Positions 20,852 to 33,565 of a stretch of DNA of 64,000 bases are shown in pieces (within the stretch, counting starts at the first letter, position 1; the number at the start of each line of letters is the position of its first letter). The position numbers and the translations under genes were made by a program. The notes under the pieces are model-generated. The model was given only the letters and a program-made list of their open reading frames with translations. It made no database searches and was not told where the DNA came from. The DNA is from Bisporella sp. PMI_857 (taxonomy: Eukaryota > Ascomycota > Leotiomycetes > Helotiales > Helotiaceae): NCBI GenBank assembly GCA_021307315.1, contig JAJSPD010000014.1, forward strand, positions 372,001-436,000, read 5' to 3'.

Positions 20852-23800
20852 ATGCACGCAATCCAACAGTACCAAGAGCTGGTCGTCTGGGTTGCGAGCC
20901 ATGTCAAGAGCGCAGACATGTTCTTAGTACAGTCGGCAGTGACCTGCGGAGCTCTTTTCTGGTGCGTATTGGCCCGCGTTCTGCCACCGACCCTTTTTTT
21001 AACCCACTAACATCTTCCAAGGCTTCTGTATAGAGCATGGCTCACTCTTTGGAAGCCCGTCCCCGAACTCATCAGTATCCTAGGGGTCGAAGTTCCAGAT
21101 CCTCCTGCAGTCCAGTTAGCAGACATCAAGGCAGATGCCGTTACCCTGAGTTGGAGCCCTCCCGCGCCGCATAAACCAGTGTTAAGATACCTCATCCAGG
21201 TCAATGGTGTCAACAGTAAGACGCCAGTTAGTTGCTCTGTTGGCGCTATACTAATCAGATATAGTTGGAGAGTCGTCTCGCTCAGAGTTCAGAATTCACG
21301 TTACAGGATTGAAGCCAGGTCATTTCTATAATGTTAATGTTATTGCGGTGGGAACAAACAACTTTCAATCTGGGAGCTCGGTCATCCGATTGCGGACCTA
21401 TCGACGAGACGGGCGTCCTCATCTCGCCAACGGACGTGTGCTTTCCAATCTGTCGCCCGAGGATCAACAGAAAGGCGCCTTGACAGAAAGTAGCGATGAC
21501 TCTGCCGCCGTGCAAACTGCTGGAATCGAGCCCGCTGCACCCGAAGTGGCACCCGCCATGGCCCGTGATCTCAGCAGCACTCATTCTGGACAACGTAGAA
21601 ACACGGGGACAAGGAAACACTCCCCATCAATAGCCGCCTCGGAGCAGGGATCTGCCGTTGCTTCTTTCACGGATCAGTCAGGTGAAACCATGCAGCAATT
21701 GACCGAGAAGTTTAAAGCTATACAAAAAGAGATGGATGAAATTGGCGCCCAAATAAAACGCGACAGGGAGGAAAGTAATTTACAGATAGACGAGGCAACA
21801 AAGGAAAAGGACGAAAAAAGACAGAGATTAGAAAGACGGGAGAAGGATAGCAAGGAGCTCCGGCAGGAAGTGATCAAGTCAGAAGGTTTAAATCGGTCAG
21901 CTCAAAACCGCAAAACCCAACGGGAGAAGGCCTTGCAGGAGAAGCAAGCCGAGCAGTCGAAGATGCGTGATGATATGGCTCGATGGATAAAGGAGATCGA
22001 AAATATGAAAGCAGAACGGGCTAGTTGGGAAGGTCAGAAGGAGACAATTCTTGCTGAGAAGGAAGCTAAGAAGCTCGAATATCAATCCACGATCAAGGAT
22101 GAGGATGCACTTTTCAAAAAGCTTGAAGACGAAATGCGTCAAAAGCGCACCCAGCTCAAGGAATTAGAGGAAGAGAGGAAGCAGCTTCCAGGAGTAGAGG
22201 ATGAGGAGGGCAAGATGGTGCGGGAAGCTGATCAACAAAGCAGTCGGGAATGGGAACACCGATATGAACAAATGAGTAGCCAGCTGCAAGATCGGCAAAT
22301 ACATCTTCGCGAGCTTCAGAAAACCATGCACGAGCAGCAGAGCTACTACACCAGTCTTCAACGACAAAGTGCCAATGCTTTGATGTATCACGGAAATTCC
22401 TCTGGGGTTGATTTCGACCCTGCTAACAGTCAAAACAAAGCCAAATCTCGCCGTAATCGCCAAAGGAAGAGTCGAACAAATACTATATCATCTCCTAGCT
22501 ATCCAGAACCACAGTTTGCAAGCGCTTACAACAATGCTGCTTCTCCTTCATATGCCGCAGGACCCTACTTCGATCTAAGTGCAAACGATATGGCAATGGT
22601 TCCATTGTCAGCCCAAATGAGTGGCATGAGCGACGCAGATGTTCGAGCCCTTACAGGTGAAGCACCTTTAAGTCCCACAAACCCTACTGCAACGGCATTA
22701 CTCCCATCAGATATCTTTTCAGATCTAGATGATGATCTTCCACCTCCAAGAAGTCCTCAATCAGAGTCCGGATCATTTGGCCCACCCTTACACCCCACGT
22801 ACGATAATGATCCGCAGTCGCCAGAGTCATCAAGTCGTTCAGCAAGCCTCATATCCAGTCCTCGCTCGTCCTCCCAGAATCTTGCCTTATATGGTGTTTC
22901 GTCTGGTGAACACGATAACGATCGTCGCTCATTACACTCCCCCAGAGGGAAATTTGGCACGGTAGGTGCATCTGAAAGATCTTCTCGGCCTTCAACTTCA
23001 AAGGGAAGTTTTGGAGCTATGAAAGATATGTTCTCGAGGTCAAGAGGCAAGACCATGCAATCCGGCGGTCCTCCTCTAGGAAGCTTAAAGCAAGGTCAAA
23101 GCCAGTCATTCCCACGTTCCACTGAAGAACCAGAATCACCCATAGTCCGAGTTCGGCGAACCAGTATGTCTAACTGGAATATGCCAAATATGCCTAGTTT
23201 CCTAACTCGAGGTTCGACTGGGGATACCACGGAAGGAAATGCTCCTGCCCCGGCAAGATTTTCTACTGGCCCAAGGCGACGGCCATTCAATATATTTGGC
23301 TCAGGTTTCGATGATCCATCGTCTTCATTGCATGAGCGCAATCCTAGTAGTCCTCGTCCATTATCGATTACTTCCCTAAATTCATTGCCCTCACAAGAGC
23401 TTCCTCGGCCATCATCTGAAAATGCGAAACTATTTGGCTGGACATTAGGCGCAGAACCTAATAGAGCTAGCCCCTTAGGCCCCTGGTCTGCCAATCCTCC
23501 CGGACCAACATGGTCCAGAAATCCGTCTAGACGTCCAAGTATACAGCATGCGTCCAACAGTGGTTTAGTTAGTGATGACGATGAGATTCTCGATCCTGAT
23601 CCTATCCTCCAAGGCCAGACAAGTCCCACGCCTGTTGGTGTTATTGGTACTCGTCCGTCTTCATCGCGGAAGTCCAATACCCCAAAGCTCAATCCCGCAG
23701 CACCAACTTTCTCCACCAAGCTATTCTCATTTGGCTTCAATGCCAAGGGCAAGGGTAAGGAGAAAGTCACCGATGGAGTGGCACCAGATGAGATGGCTCC

Positions 23801-24302
23801 AACCTCAAGTGCCTCATCCCCGACCGAGCCAAGAAAGTCCCGAGACACTCATTCTCGAGATGCTCATTCGATCCACACCCAGACCAGCATGGCAGAATCT
23901 CAAGAAAGCTTGGCAAGAACCACGTCCAGCAACACACCTTCAGAACCGGTGCAACCCAGCAAGGATGGTTGGACCAGATCACTACTACGAAAAGGAAGCT
24001 CCAGCAAGTTCAGTCTTACCTCCATGCGGAAAGAGTCCGGGTTTTTTGGCAGCAAGAAAGATCGCACTGAGGGTAGTGTTGATGAATATGGCGAAGATGA
24101 CCTTAGCAGGAGTGCTAATAGCGTTACGAGCAGTCCTATGCTGGGATCAGGTGAATGGAAGGGTAAAGGCAAGGATACCGGGATGCCAAAGGAGGGCAAA
24201 AACTACTTCAGCCGGTTCAGCATGAAGAAAGGCAAGGGACGCGAGAGCTTGGATGTCGATCGCAGTGAAGCTGAGACGACCGGAACGGAGGATGAAGGTT
24301 GA
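20852..24302 (+). CDS. Fibronectin type III and coiled-coil protein, membrane-anchored
   Basis: Three exons, 20852-20961, 21022-21215 and 21265-24302, giving 1113 aa. The start is the weakest point: the ATG at 20852 is in frame, but the open frame continues upstream. A hydrophobic N-terminal segment (about residues 24-47) is followed by a fibronectin type III domain (LSWSPPAPHKPVLRYLIQVN, TGLKPGHFYNVNVIAVG) at about 60-150. A long charged coiled coil spans about 225-460 (rich in E, K, Q, R). The remainder is Ser/Pro-rich and probably disordered, with many SP motifs and basic patches, ending in an acidic tail. This layout recurs in one conserved but little-studied protein of filamentous ascomycetes; no function is established. 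A scaffold at a membrane is a reasonable guess. Confidence 0.8.
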
Positions 24303-25600
24303 CCTTACATACTGCATACTCTAGCTTAGCTTTATCTCCCAAAAACAGCGTTCATGATATCAATCAGGCTGGTTCTTTTCATTTTGCGAATATATTTTGC
24401 TAATATCTATCTACCAATGTAAGCAAAGGCTCACCTGGCAAGTCTCCTTGAATCCATCATCTCATCCCAAAGTCCCAGAACACAACAGATCAAAACGGTA
24501 TTCCAACCCTATAATCCCTTCCCCACCTAGATGCCAATATCAACATCGCCTCCCCCTCCAGTCCACCTTATCCACGCCGCAACATACCACCCGCCATCCT
24601 CAAAACCGCATCACGGCCGTAACCTCCCCACCAACACATGCAGTCTGCGCTCGCTCAAAACAAGCACCATACCAAGCAAAGCCCAGGTGTTTTCTTGGCT
24701 TGAAGCAGCATCTTGGAATAAAAATCAACCGAACGAAAAGCATCCAGATTTAGAAACGCGGGGGGGCGTGAGATGCGTGACGCGAAACGAGAAACGAGAC
24801 GGGGCACATATTAAGGCACGGCGGTATAGAGCACAAAGACGGCTCCGCCATTGTGAAAATTTATGTCAATCCCTTTTCTCATATCCGGTAAGCCACTGTT
24901 GACATCGCTTAAAATAGGGGGTGGGGGGCAATACTGGTCAAGAATGAGAAAATCACCGTCAAAGAATACGATAGATTCAGGGGCTTTTTCACTTCTTGTT
25001 CTGGGACTTGATGCGGCGGAAGGGAAGGGCAAATTATTTAAGAATTAACTTGGATATATGGCAGAAGGGGGGAGGGAGGGGAGGGGACAGATGACAGCTT
25101 CATGAAAACCACGCGTTATGTTAATTTTTTTTTTTTCCTCTTCGTGGAGGGCCCTATGATACAAATCCCGCCGAACGCCCACCTAGGATCTCTGAAGCGG
25201 CGCACTCACCACTGCAGGTTTTCAATTTATCACGTCGCATCGTATCGCATAGGATTGCATCGTTTCTGCTGTACATACCAACTCCCACCCACCATCGGAT
25301 GCGGATATGATGCCGAGAGAGCTGCCGACCGGAAATTAGAAATAAGGAATCTATTTCGTAGATTGATTGAAACAAGGATGAAAAGCAACGTTTTTTTGTG
25401 TAGGTATAAGTGCAGGTGGTTGAAGGTTGAAGGTTGGAGGTCGAAGAGGAAGAGATCTATATCGTGACATGAGAAAAAAAAGGAGGGTCGATATGGGCTG
25501 CGGTTTCATGTTCGATTTTGTGTTGAGTATGCTGGATGTTACAGCAAGGGCTAGTACGAACAACATGAGTGGAGGGGAGTTAGACGCAAGAGGCGGCTAT
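24303..25600. other. Intergenic between convergent FN3 and TOA1 genes
   Basis: 1.3 kb of 3' flanks. No gene is supported. It contains A/T and G runs (T run near 25126-25136, GGAGGGAGG near 25070) but no recognisable element. Confidence 0.6.
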
Positions 25601-27506
25601 CTACCACTCATATTCGCCGTTCGCCTTGTGGAATACGTAGTCCTTGCCATTGACGGTGAGAACTCCATCTTTCATAACACACTTCCTATGTGGGCGTTAG
25701 CTTTTATCGATGGTTAAAATGGGTTGTGATGCAGAGAACTCTATGGCATGACAGCATCAGTGTAGTTCCTAAGAACTGTTAAGCCCCTAAAAGAAAACCA
25801 CGAAGACCAAGCCAGAACTAGTAGCCAGGATAGATGACTGCACAAGTGCCATGACCCTCAAAATGCGGTAATAACAGAGGAATGCCTACCACTTGTTCTT
25901 GACACGTTGAACCTTGTCATACATGCAAAGCATGATCGAGCCCATATTGTCTCCATCCTCATCATCTTCTCCATTGAGCTCATCTTCAGGATCATCAAGA
26001 TCTGAGTTGATGGCATCCTCATCCAACTCTTCATTCTTGAGACCGTTCTTATCATCGTCATCTGAGTCACCTCCATCAAGCTGACCCATGCCAGAAGTCG
26101 ACTTGGTGACCTTGCGTTGACGCTTCTTGGAGTTGGTAGCTAGAGCAAGAGGCAACATAAGGCCACCACCTTCCATTCGCTGACCCATGGCTGCAATCTT
26201 GTCTCGAATCATCTCGTCAATCTCAATACGGCCCATGACTTCCTCACCATTAGCATTTACCTGCTTGATAAGGCTATATGATGCTCCCTCATCACCAGCT
26301 CCATCAGTCTGAGCATTGCCGACACTGGTGTTCTGGGCATTTTGAGCTTGCATTCTCTGTTGATGCGCCAGCATTGCCTTATACTGCTCAGGTGTCATGG
26401 ACGGTCTCTGCTGACCATTCTGCTGGCCGTTTGCAGCGAACTGTTGCTGAGGTTGAGGTGCTTGATGTTGCTGTTGCATAGCTTGCTGGCGCTGTTGCAT
26501 ATTCATTTGTTGAGGCTGACCTTGTTGCTGAATTTGTTGTTGACGACCTACGCTACCTTGGATAGCACTAATCGATGCTGCAGCTCGCTGACCATATTGG
26601 TTTTGCAGATTCATGGCAGCACGATCAGCAGCACTTGCGGGCGTAGGATAGAGCTGTTGTGTTGCATGGGTAGGACTGTCCAAGCCAGGCTCTGCTTTGA
26701 TGCGAGGAGCTCCTTGAGCCATGGCTGGATTGCCCATATATTGGCCACTCATGGGTTGGCCCATCTGCTGAGGCGCCCCCACCATAGGTTGGTAAGTAAC
26801 ACCGGCATTGGAAGGGACTGGCGGTGGAACCGCAAGGGCTTGAGGAGGATCAGGCTTTGGATCCCATGGGAATATAGCAACTTGAAGGTTGGATAGTTTT
26901 GATTGCCATGCCTAACAGGAGTGTTAGCGCTTTTGAGTTTCTGGAAAGAATGCTGTTGAATCGGGCAATTTGTTTGGCAATATAGCACGTAGATGCTAGA
27001 TAAAAAGACATAACTGGAATATATATGGCAGCAAGCAAGCCCAAGGCACGTCACTCGACGGCGTAGAATCATTCACGTGTTATGAGTTCCCAAAAGGGTC
27101 TTAGCCTCTTGGCGCAATTACTCACACGAGAGGCTGGGTATAAAGCCCCAAATACTGACGGTCGCCCACCCGAGAAAAATCGAAGGCGTGTCCACCAGGC
27201 ACCAGCCAAAGATAAACAGGGACCATGCCCACAACCACCATTCTTCTCAACGATAAAATGCAATCTACGGCTCGATATCATCAAGCGATGATATCGATGA
27301 TGCAGATGGTAAAATAAGGGAATAAGAGAGCCATGCCATCGCCGCAGACCATGGTAGAGAGGAAGCCGAACAAAGGAACAGCCTACCTGTCTCAACTCAT
27401 CCAAAACATGTTCATCGACACCGCCCTCTTCGACATCAACCCGCGAGCTTTCAATAACATCGGAGATAATCTGCGCGTAGATACTTCCGACCTGAGTATT
27501 CGACAT
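25601..27506 (-). CDS. TOA1: Transcription initiation factor TFIIA large subunit
   Basis: Three exons, 27506-27387, 26911-25890 and 25685-25601; 408 aa. Exon 1 encodes the start of the four-helix bundle (QVGSIYAQIISDVIESSRVD, EHVLDELRQ); exon 2 continues directly with AWQSKLSNLQVAIFPWDPKP. A Gln/Met-rich linker fills the middle (runs such as QQQHQAPQPQQQ). An acidic stretch precedes the C-terminal beta-barrel half, which contains LCMYDKVQRVKNKWKC, VNGKDYVF and the terminal NGEYEW. TFIIA stabilises TBP on TATA DNA. The first intron is 475 nt and the second 204 nt, both long for this genome; the first is open in frame for about 105 codons after the donor. Confidence 0.95.
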
Positions 27507-28428
27507 CTTGCCGGTGGTGATTGTGGAACGATAGTGGGGTTGAGAGCTGGTGCTACGACGATCAACTACCCTCCTGGTAGAACTTGCTTCGGCGCCGAAT
27601 GCGATAGCTCTTTGCAACAGCTTCTCACAATGCGTGCGATGTTCGACTGCGTGGACTGAAATGTCGAGAGTGAGGTTTGGTTGTGTTGGATTGACAACGG
27701 TAAAGCTCGATTACAAAACGCCCCCTCTCCACACCCCAAGTGATATGGTGACGCTTCCTTGTATGCTTATATGTATTCTTGACTATCTGATGCCCTCGTA
27801 GACGAGATATGCTGTGTTTTGTAATTAATAGACACTCCGTTGCTCCTTGCCTATGGAGTTGTATTGGGGAGAGTTGCCCTGTCTGTGGGGATTTAGGTGT
27901 AGGCCTTAGCTCGCTTACTAATATGTTCAGCCTCATCCAAATTATTCACCAAGGGAGTACCTCCGTATCACTGGGGGATATGCCGAATTGCATCAGCGTC
28001 GATCGTAAGAGCAATTCAACGCCATAGGTAGCTCATTGAAATATTTGAGTATGCTATTTCTCCGACAGGATAATTTGTTTTTGACGTTGAAAGATGCCCA
28101 TATCGATCAAGCGGAAAAAAGATCACATGCACGGGATTAAGGAAAATATCAATCATTGAGAAAAGTATGGTGATAGTTGCAGGTTGCAATTTTGATTCAT
28201 AAGGCCTTATATTATTCATACAATATTGTCCGTGAAAAGAACCGCCGGCATTGATACAACATTCATCCGTCATCAAGCATAAACATGCGCACCAGGTGAA
28301 GCACTTTCGGCCATGGGCATTAGAAGGATCATCCCCAACGCCACGCTTAAATCCAATCGCTAAAGTTGAACTTATACTTTCCTAGTCTTGTGGAAACCCG
28401 GGCACTTCCGCAAGTGTTGTTAGACCTC
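27507..28428. other. Intergenic between TOA1 promoter and cdc20 3' end
   Basis: 920 bp, no gene supported. Open frames at 27625-28276 lack family features. One TGTGGGG occurs near 27877, showing that this heptamer is not unique to the first cluster. Confidence 0.6.
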
Positions 28429-30274
28429 CTAACGGATGGTCATTTGCTTGACCATGTCTGCCTTTCCTGAAGAACCAGATGCACCAGCAGATGAGCTTGC
28501 GCCAGCCTTCTTCTCGAAAACCTTCCAGAACTTCAGACTCTCATCAGCAGCTAGAAAGCGTTAGCATGGATTCAATGGGAATAGTAGGTTTCTACTTACC
28601 AGCTGTAGCCAACATCTGTCCGTCCGGGCTGAGGCAGCTGTGAAGAACTCTGGTCTCGTGTGCTGGGATCTCAACATTTTTGACAAGAGTTGGGTAGCTC
28701 CAGATGCTGATGGAATTGTCAGGGAAACCGCTGGTGCTGACAATTTCGCGGTAGTGTGGGCTCCAGCGAAGGCTGGTTACTTGGGACCCGGTATCGATGC
28801 TGTTAACCCGGGCACCTGTAGTTGTATTCCAAAAGTGGATGTGTCTATCATATGATCCACCCCCGGTAGCAAGTACATTAGGAGCCCATGGGCACCAGGA
28901 GAGGGCCTTCACGGCGGCCTTGTGGTTAGTCTTGGTGAACTTGGGAACGGCCAAGGAGCGAGCATCCCAGATAGAGACCAAGTTATCGTTTCCACCAGTA
29001 GCTAGCTGAGCGCCATCTGCGCGCCATTCAAGGCCACAGACCTCGGAAGTATGGGAAACAAGCTCGGCAGTCTTGTGTTGGGCGATGCGAACATCATGAT
29101 TGAAAACAAGACCAGATCGAGCCCCAGTTGAAAGAGTGTGCTTGTTCCATCCCATAACACCAACACGAGTATCGTGGCCGTGCATGCTTCGGAGCTTAGT
29201 ACCCTCTTCAACATCCCAGATTTGGACCTCGCCCGTGCCGAGACCAACACTGACATAAGCTCCGTCCCCTGACCACTTAACGCAGCTAACATAGGTGTCA
29301 GGGCTAGTCTCCAAGAGAGAGCTGACAGTTCCAGATTCGGCTGACCAGACATAAACGTTACGCTCGAGGCCGATTGCGACCTGATTGCCTGATGACCAGT
29401 CAAGAAGGTTGAGGTAGTAGTCATCAACAAGACCGGGAGCATCAAGAACCCGTTCTGGGGCAGTTGCAACACGGCGTCTGAATTGAGCTGAGGCAGCATT
29501 GGCATTCTTCAAAGGACGGTTATATTGGGAGCGGAGATCAACCGGCTTGGATGACTCAGGGGGTGCTGGCTTGAAAGCGAGGATGCGCTGGTTGAGAGAA
29601 ACACCACATGCAGAAGCAAGGGAATCTTGGTATGCAACAGTGTTTGGTGAAGGGCGAGAGTATGTAGATGGCTCTTCATCGTCGTCATTAAGAGACAATG
29701 ATCCGAGTGCTGCTAATGCATCATCGGCAGCAGAAGCCAGGACTGCTGAACTCTCTCCACCGCTTGTCTTTGGCCGCTTCTCACTGATATCAAGCTTGCC
29801 GGATCCGACAGTGGCAATGGCAGAGCTTGCCTGGCGGTTGGGAATGAATCGATCACCGTAAGAAAGCGTGGTCTTTGTAGACTTTTGACGGAGAGGACCC
29901 TTTCTTGAACGGCTGCTGGCAGGTGTCTTAGGGCCAGTACCAGTAAGTGCGAATTCGGAGACACCGAGTTCCAGAGCACGACGGGGAGTCTGTGCGTTTC
30001 TGGCAATGTTAGACTTTGGCGAGTCGCGGTGTGTTTTCTTTGACGCCGATTTCGCGAAATGTGATGATAGGTTTCCACCGTATGTAGACTTTGATGAAGC
30101 CTTGACATCTTCTGAGGACTTTCTCTCGGGTGTGAACGGCGATGAGTGGTTGCTCAAAGCCAATGTGCTGGTTCGTGTGCGAGGAGAAGGAGTCAAAGGC
30201 ATGCGTCCGCCAGCGGTACGTGTGGAGAAAATGCCCGCATGGGACTTGAGGGGGGTTGATACTGCAGTTGCCAT
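28429..30274 (-). CDS. CDC20: Cdc20/Slp1 WD40 activator of the anaphase-promoting complex
   Basis: Two exons, 30274-28600 and 28550-28429; 598 aa. The N-terminal third is basic and Ser/Thr-rich with many TP/SP sites. The C-box DRFIP is at residues 141-145 and binds the APC/C. Seven WD40 repeats fill the C-terminal half (DYYLNLLDWSSGNQVAIGLE, CVKWSGDGAYVSVGLGTGEV, LSWCPWAPNVLATGGG, IVSTSGFPDNSISIWSYP). The protein ends in Ile-Arg, the conserved IR tail that docks on Cdc27. This makes it Cdc20 or Cdh1 type; the N-terminal layout and the DRFIP form favour Cdc20/Slp1. It recruits securin and cyclins for ubiquitination at anaphase. The intron lies within the final WD repeat. Confidence 0.93.
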
Positions 30275-31208
30275 GTTGCAATATATGGATCTCGGTCGAA
30301 AGACAAGTCAATGTATCGATCGATGATAAGGAGAAGTTCGTGATATCGAACGAGCTCCAAGAGACTCAACCTAATGGTTCCTGGATGTTGTTTGGTTAGT
30401 ATATTCGTTTGATGTGCTCGATATTCGAAAGACCTTCACAGAAGGGCTTAAGTCGGAGGCGATCAATGGGCCAATACAGAAAATGTACTTGGCAGAAAGA
30501 TCTAGTGGACTTGAAGTATTCTCTGAAGGTTTGATGATGATGATGTGTTGATGCAATGCAATTAAGCTAGAGAGGTAGAGAGATGTGGAGGGAGGGAGTA
30601 TGTGCGGGTTTGTAGAATGCAGTGTGCATGAGGAGAAATGCAAAAGAAGAGGCAAAGCTGGGGAGTATTTAAGTCGTTTATTTACGAAGCACGGGCCAGT
30701 AGTTGAGTATTGTTGCACAGGGCAACCATATTTGAATTCCTTGGCCCTATTGCCCGGCTCCTTCCGTCTTAGCCTCATCTGACAGATACCCCTGTCAGCC
30801 TGGGCATGATGAAAACCTCCATCAAGGACACCTACTGTAGTTATTATGAGAAAATAGAGATGTCTAACATCTTCAATGTACCGCTTGTCCTTTGCTCTCC
30901 CATGATTTAAGAAGTCGTCACATGATCGTGCAGTGTCTCTGTCTCTGCCTATTTCCGAGCAGAGTTGTATTACGTTGACGCTTGCACAAAGAAAGAAACG
31001 TGTGCCAAGCCTTCACCTTCCCCCCAGCACCAGTGTGCATCCGGTCATTAGTAACAATACACAGCCTTCAGGTACACAACCTCAACAACAGCTGACGCTG
31101 TTCAACACTCGGGCGAGGGTTCTCTCACTTCTTGCTAAAAACACTCTTCCTATACGCGGCCTGCGGACACTGTGAGCCTCGAGCATGACCACGTAGCTCG
31201 TTATCATC
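30275..31208. other. Divergent promoter region between cdc20 and the Kelch-BTB gene
   Basis: 930 bp head-to-head spacing with no supported gene. A minus-strand open frame at 30371-30778 has no domain and lies where the cdc20 promoter and leader are expected. A GATGATGATGATG tract lies at about 30533-30545. Confidence 0.6.
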
Positions 31209-33565
31209 ATGGCCCAGCCTTCTACCCCCGGTGCAAATGCATCCATCTTTGGGCCAAACACATCACACCTCTCGAACACTACGACATTGACGCCGAACTC
31301 TGCCGCTTCATCCAATAACACCTTCCTTATGCCCAATTCACCCGTAAAGGGCCAGCGGAGCATGGATCGTGATGGCTATCGACCTAAGGTAACTCGCACT
31401 CTGGGTCAGAGACCAGCCTGCTTGGTCAATGCTTCCGTCACATATTGCGGAAACAACCAAATTTATGCCTTTGGTGGATTTGATCAGTACACCGATGAAG
31501 TCTATAACCATGTTTTGAAGCTGGATATGATTAGCCATCAATGGAGCCTTGTAGATAACTATGGGGACATTCCGGGAGTCCGAATGGGTATGCACGATCC
31601 AGATCCGGCTCTTTTTTTCTTCTTGACCCTGATACTATATAGGACATACTGCAACCTTATACCAAGGCGATAAGCTACTCATTTTCGGCGGGGAAAACGA
31701 GCATCGTGCCTACCTTTCTGACCTAATAATTTTCGATCTGAAAACTGCACATTGGACGCAACCACCTGTAAATGGGCCGATTCCCAAAGGCAGAGCCAGA
31801 CATGCGGCAGTGCTTCATGAAGATAAATTGTTTGTAGTGGGTGGTATTACTGGGCATAACAACTATGTGTTGGATGATATCTGCTACCTTGACCTGAAGA
31901 CTTTCACCTGGTCTAGATCATGGAAATTTGTAAGCAGGTTTGATCATTCGGTGTATCTATGGGGCGATCGAGTATGGGTTTTTGGTGGACTCAGTGAAGA
32001 AATGGACAAAATTGGTGATATCTGGTGGTTGGACCTGAAGGGTAGTCCAGCCTTCGACTCTCCACCTCCATTCGGATCTCTTGATAGACAGACTGCCTTG
32101 GCTCGAATGGGGGGATCTCCTCGTCCAATAGCGCCATCAACAGCAGTTGGAAGCACGGGCTATGCCGCAAACTCCAGTAGCGCCCAGGTAAACCCTCCAT
32201 CATTTCAGTTGACCGCTTCCACCCCTGTTGCTCCTGGGACAATATCGTCTCTAAGATTCATTTCCGGTCCAAATATACCTTCCCAAGGATCTGGAATGCA
32301 TTTCCATGTGTATACTTCTGGTACACTTCTCGATTTCGTGACTCCCGCTGCGACTATTACGCCACAAGAATGTTCGTTATCATCACTAGACCTTGATACA
32401 CTTCGATGGCAAAAATTAGCTGAAGGTCGAGAGATCTTTAGAACCGGTTACAGATGGCACTACTGCACCATGAGTGAGGACGGCACGAAAGCTTGGCTTC
32501 TTGGTTGTCCAACTGATCCAACAGCGACCGACTTAGGTCCTGGTGGGTTTGAGGAATATCTAAGGTAATCCAGGACTCCTTTAATATCTACGCGAAACTG
32601 ACAAGTACAGCGACATCATGGAAATTGATCTTCGCCATTATGGTCTCCTTGGCAACAATTACACTGCTCAACCTCGCGTCGAGACTTTGCGACCATCAAC
32701 TGAACGTATGCTACAGACCTCCAAAGGTCTCGGGCAAGATCTTGCCAATTTGTTCAACAAACCACCTGAGAGTGGCAGTGGAACAGACTTCACGGTAACT
32801 GCACTAAAGGATGGTGACTGGGATGATGACGAGCTGATGAGCTCGAGCATGCTGCGCAACGACGATAATAATCAGCAAACATGGCTTTCGCCAGATGCTT
32901 CGACATCACCGCCTATTCATGTTCACAAACTCATCCTTCAAGCCCGCTGGCCTCACTTCAATCGCCTATACAATGCCCAAATGGCTGAGTTCCACACAAA
33001 GAAGATGCACATCCCTGAGCCTTACACAGTAGTTAAGGCGTTTTTATATTACCTATATACCGACAGTATCCAGCCAGAAGATTGTGAAGAATTGAATGAT
33101 GTCGCAGGTCTCCTAGTCATGTCAAACATTTACAATATCCCCCACCTCCGTCTTCTCTGCGTGAACCGTCTATCAAAAGAACTCGATGTTGAGCACGCCT
33201 GCATAATTTGGCACTGCGCAGGTATCGCAAATGAAGACTGGCTTCGCAAACGTTCCGCTGGCTTCTGCCTCCTCCACTGGGGTCGCATCGTTCGTACCCA
33301 AGGCTTCCTCAAGCTTCCCCGTCAAGCCATGATTGAACTTTCACAGGAAATCGACACCGAAGGTCGCGTCGTAGGAGGTGAGGACCTTGATCTATCTTAT
33401 CTATCTATCTAACATTTAATAGGCGAGGAATTAGAATTTGTAGGTGGACTAGGGGGATCAAGATTTGGGTATGGTGGCGTGGCGAGGAAGGCGAGTATTA
33501 GTAGTAATCAGACGCAGCAGCTGGGCTCGGAGGCGGATGAAAATGAAGAGATGGAAATGTCTTGA
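31209..33565 (+). CDS. Kelch-repeat and BTB domain protein (Ral2-like)
   Basis: Four exons, 31209-31587, 31643-32564, 32611-33377 and 33423-33565; 736 aa. After a Ser/Asn-rich N-terminus come Kelch repeats (QIYAFGGFDQYTDEVYNHV, GDKLLIFGGENEHRAYLSD, KLFVVGGITGHNNYVLDD, DRVWVFGGLSEEMDKIGDI) with the double-Gly signature, covering about residues 70-280. A BTB/POZ-like domain is near 520-680 (PPIHVHKLILQARWPHFNRL, PYTVVKAFLYYLYTDSIQPE). This order matches S. pombe Ral2, a positive factor for Ras1 signalling in mating and cell shape; the match is from recalled domain order rather than an alignment, so the name is tentative. It is head-to-head with cdc20. Confidence 0.85.

Noticed and set aside
26400..26540. 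CAG/CTG-rich repeat as a stand-alone repeat element
   Set aside because: It encodes the Gln-rich linker of TOA1 with mixed codons; no separate repeat is needed.
30371..30778. 135-codon minus-strand open frame upstream of cdc20
   Set aside because: No domain or homology recognised; it occupies the expected promoter and leader.
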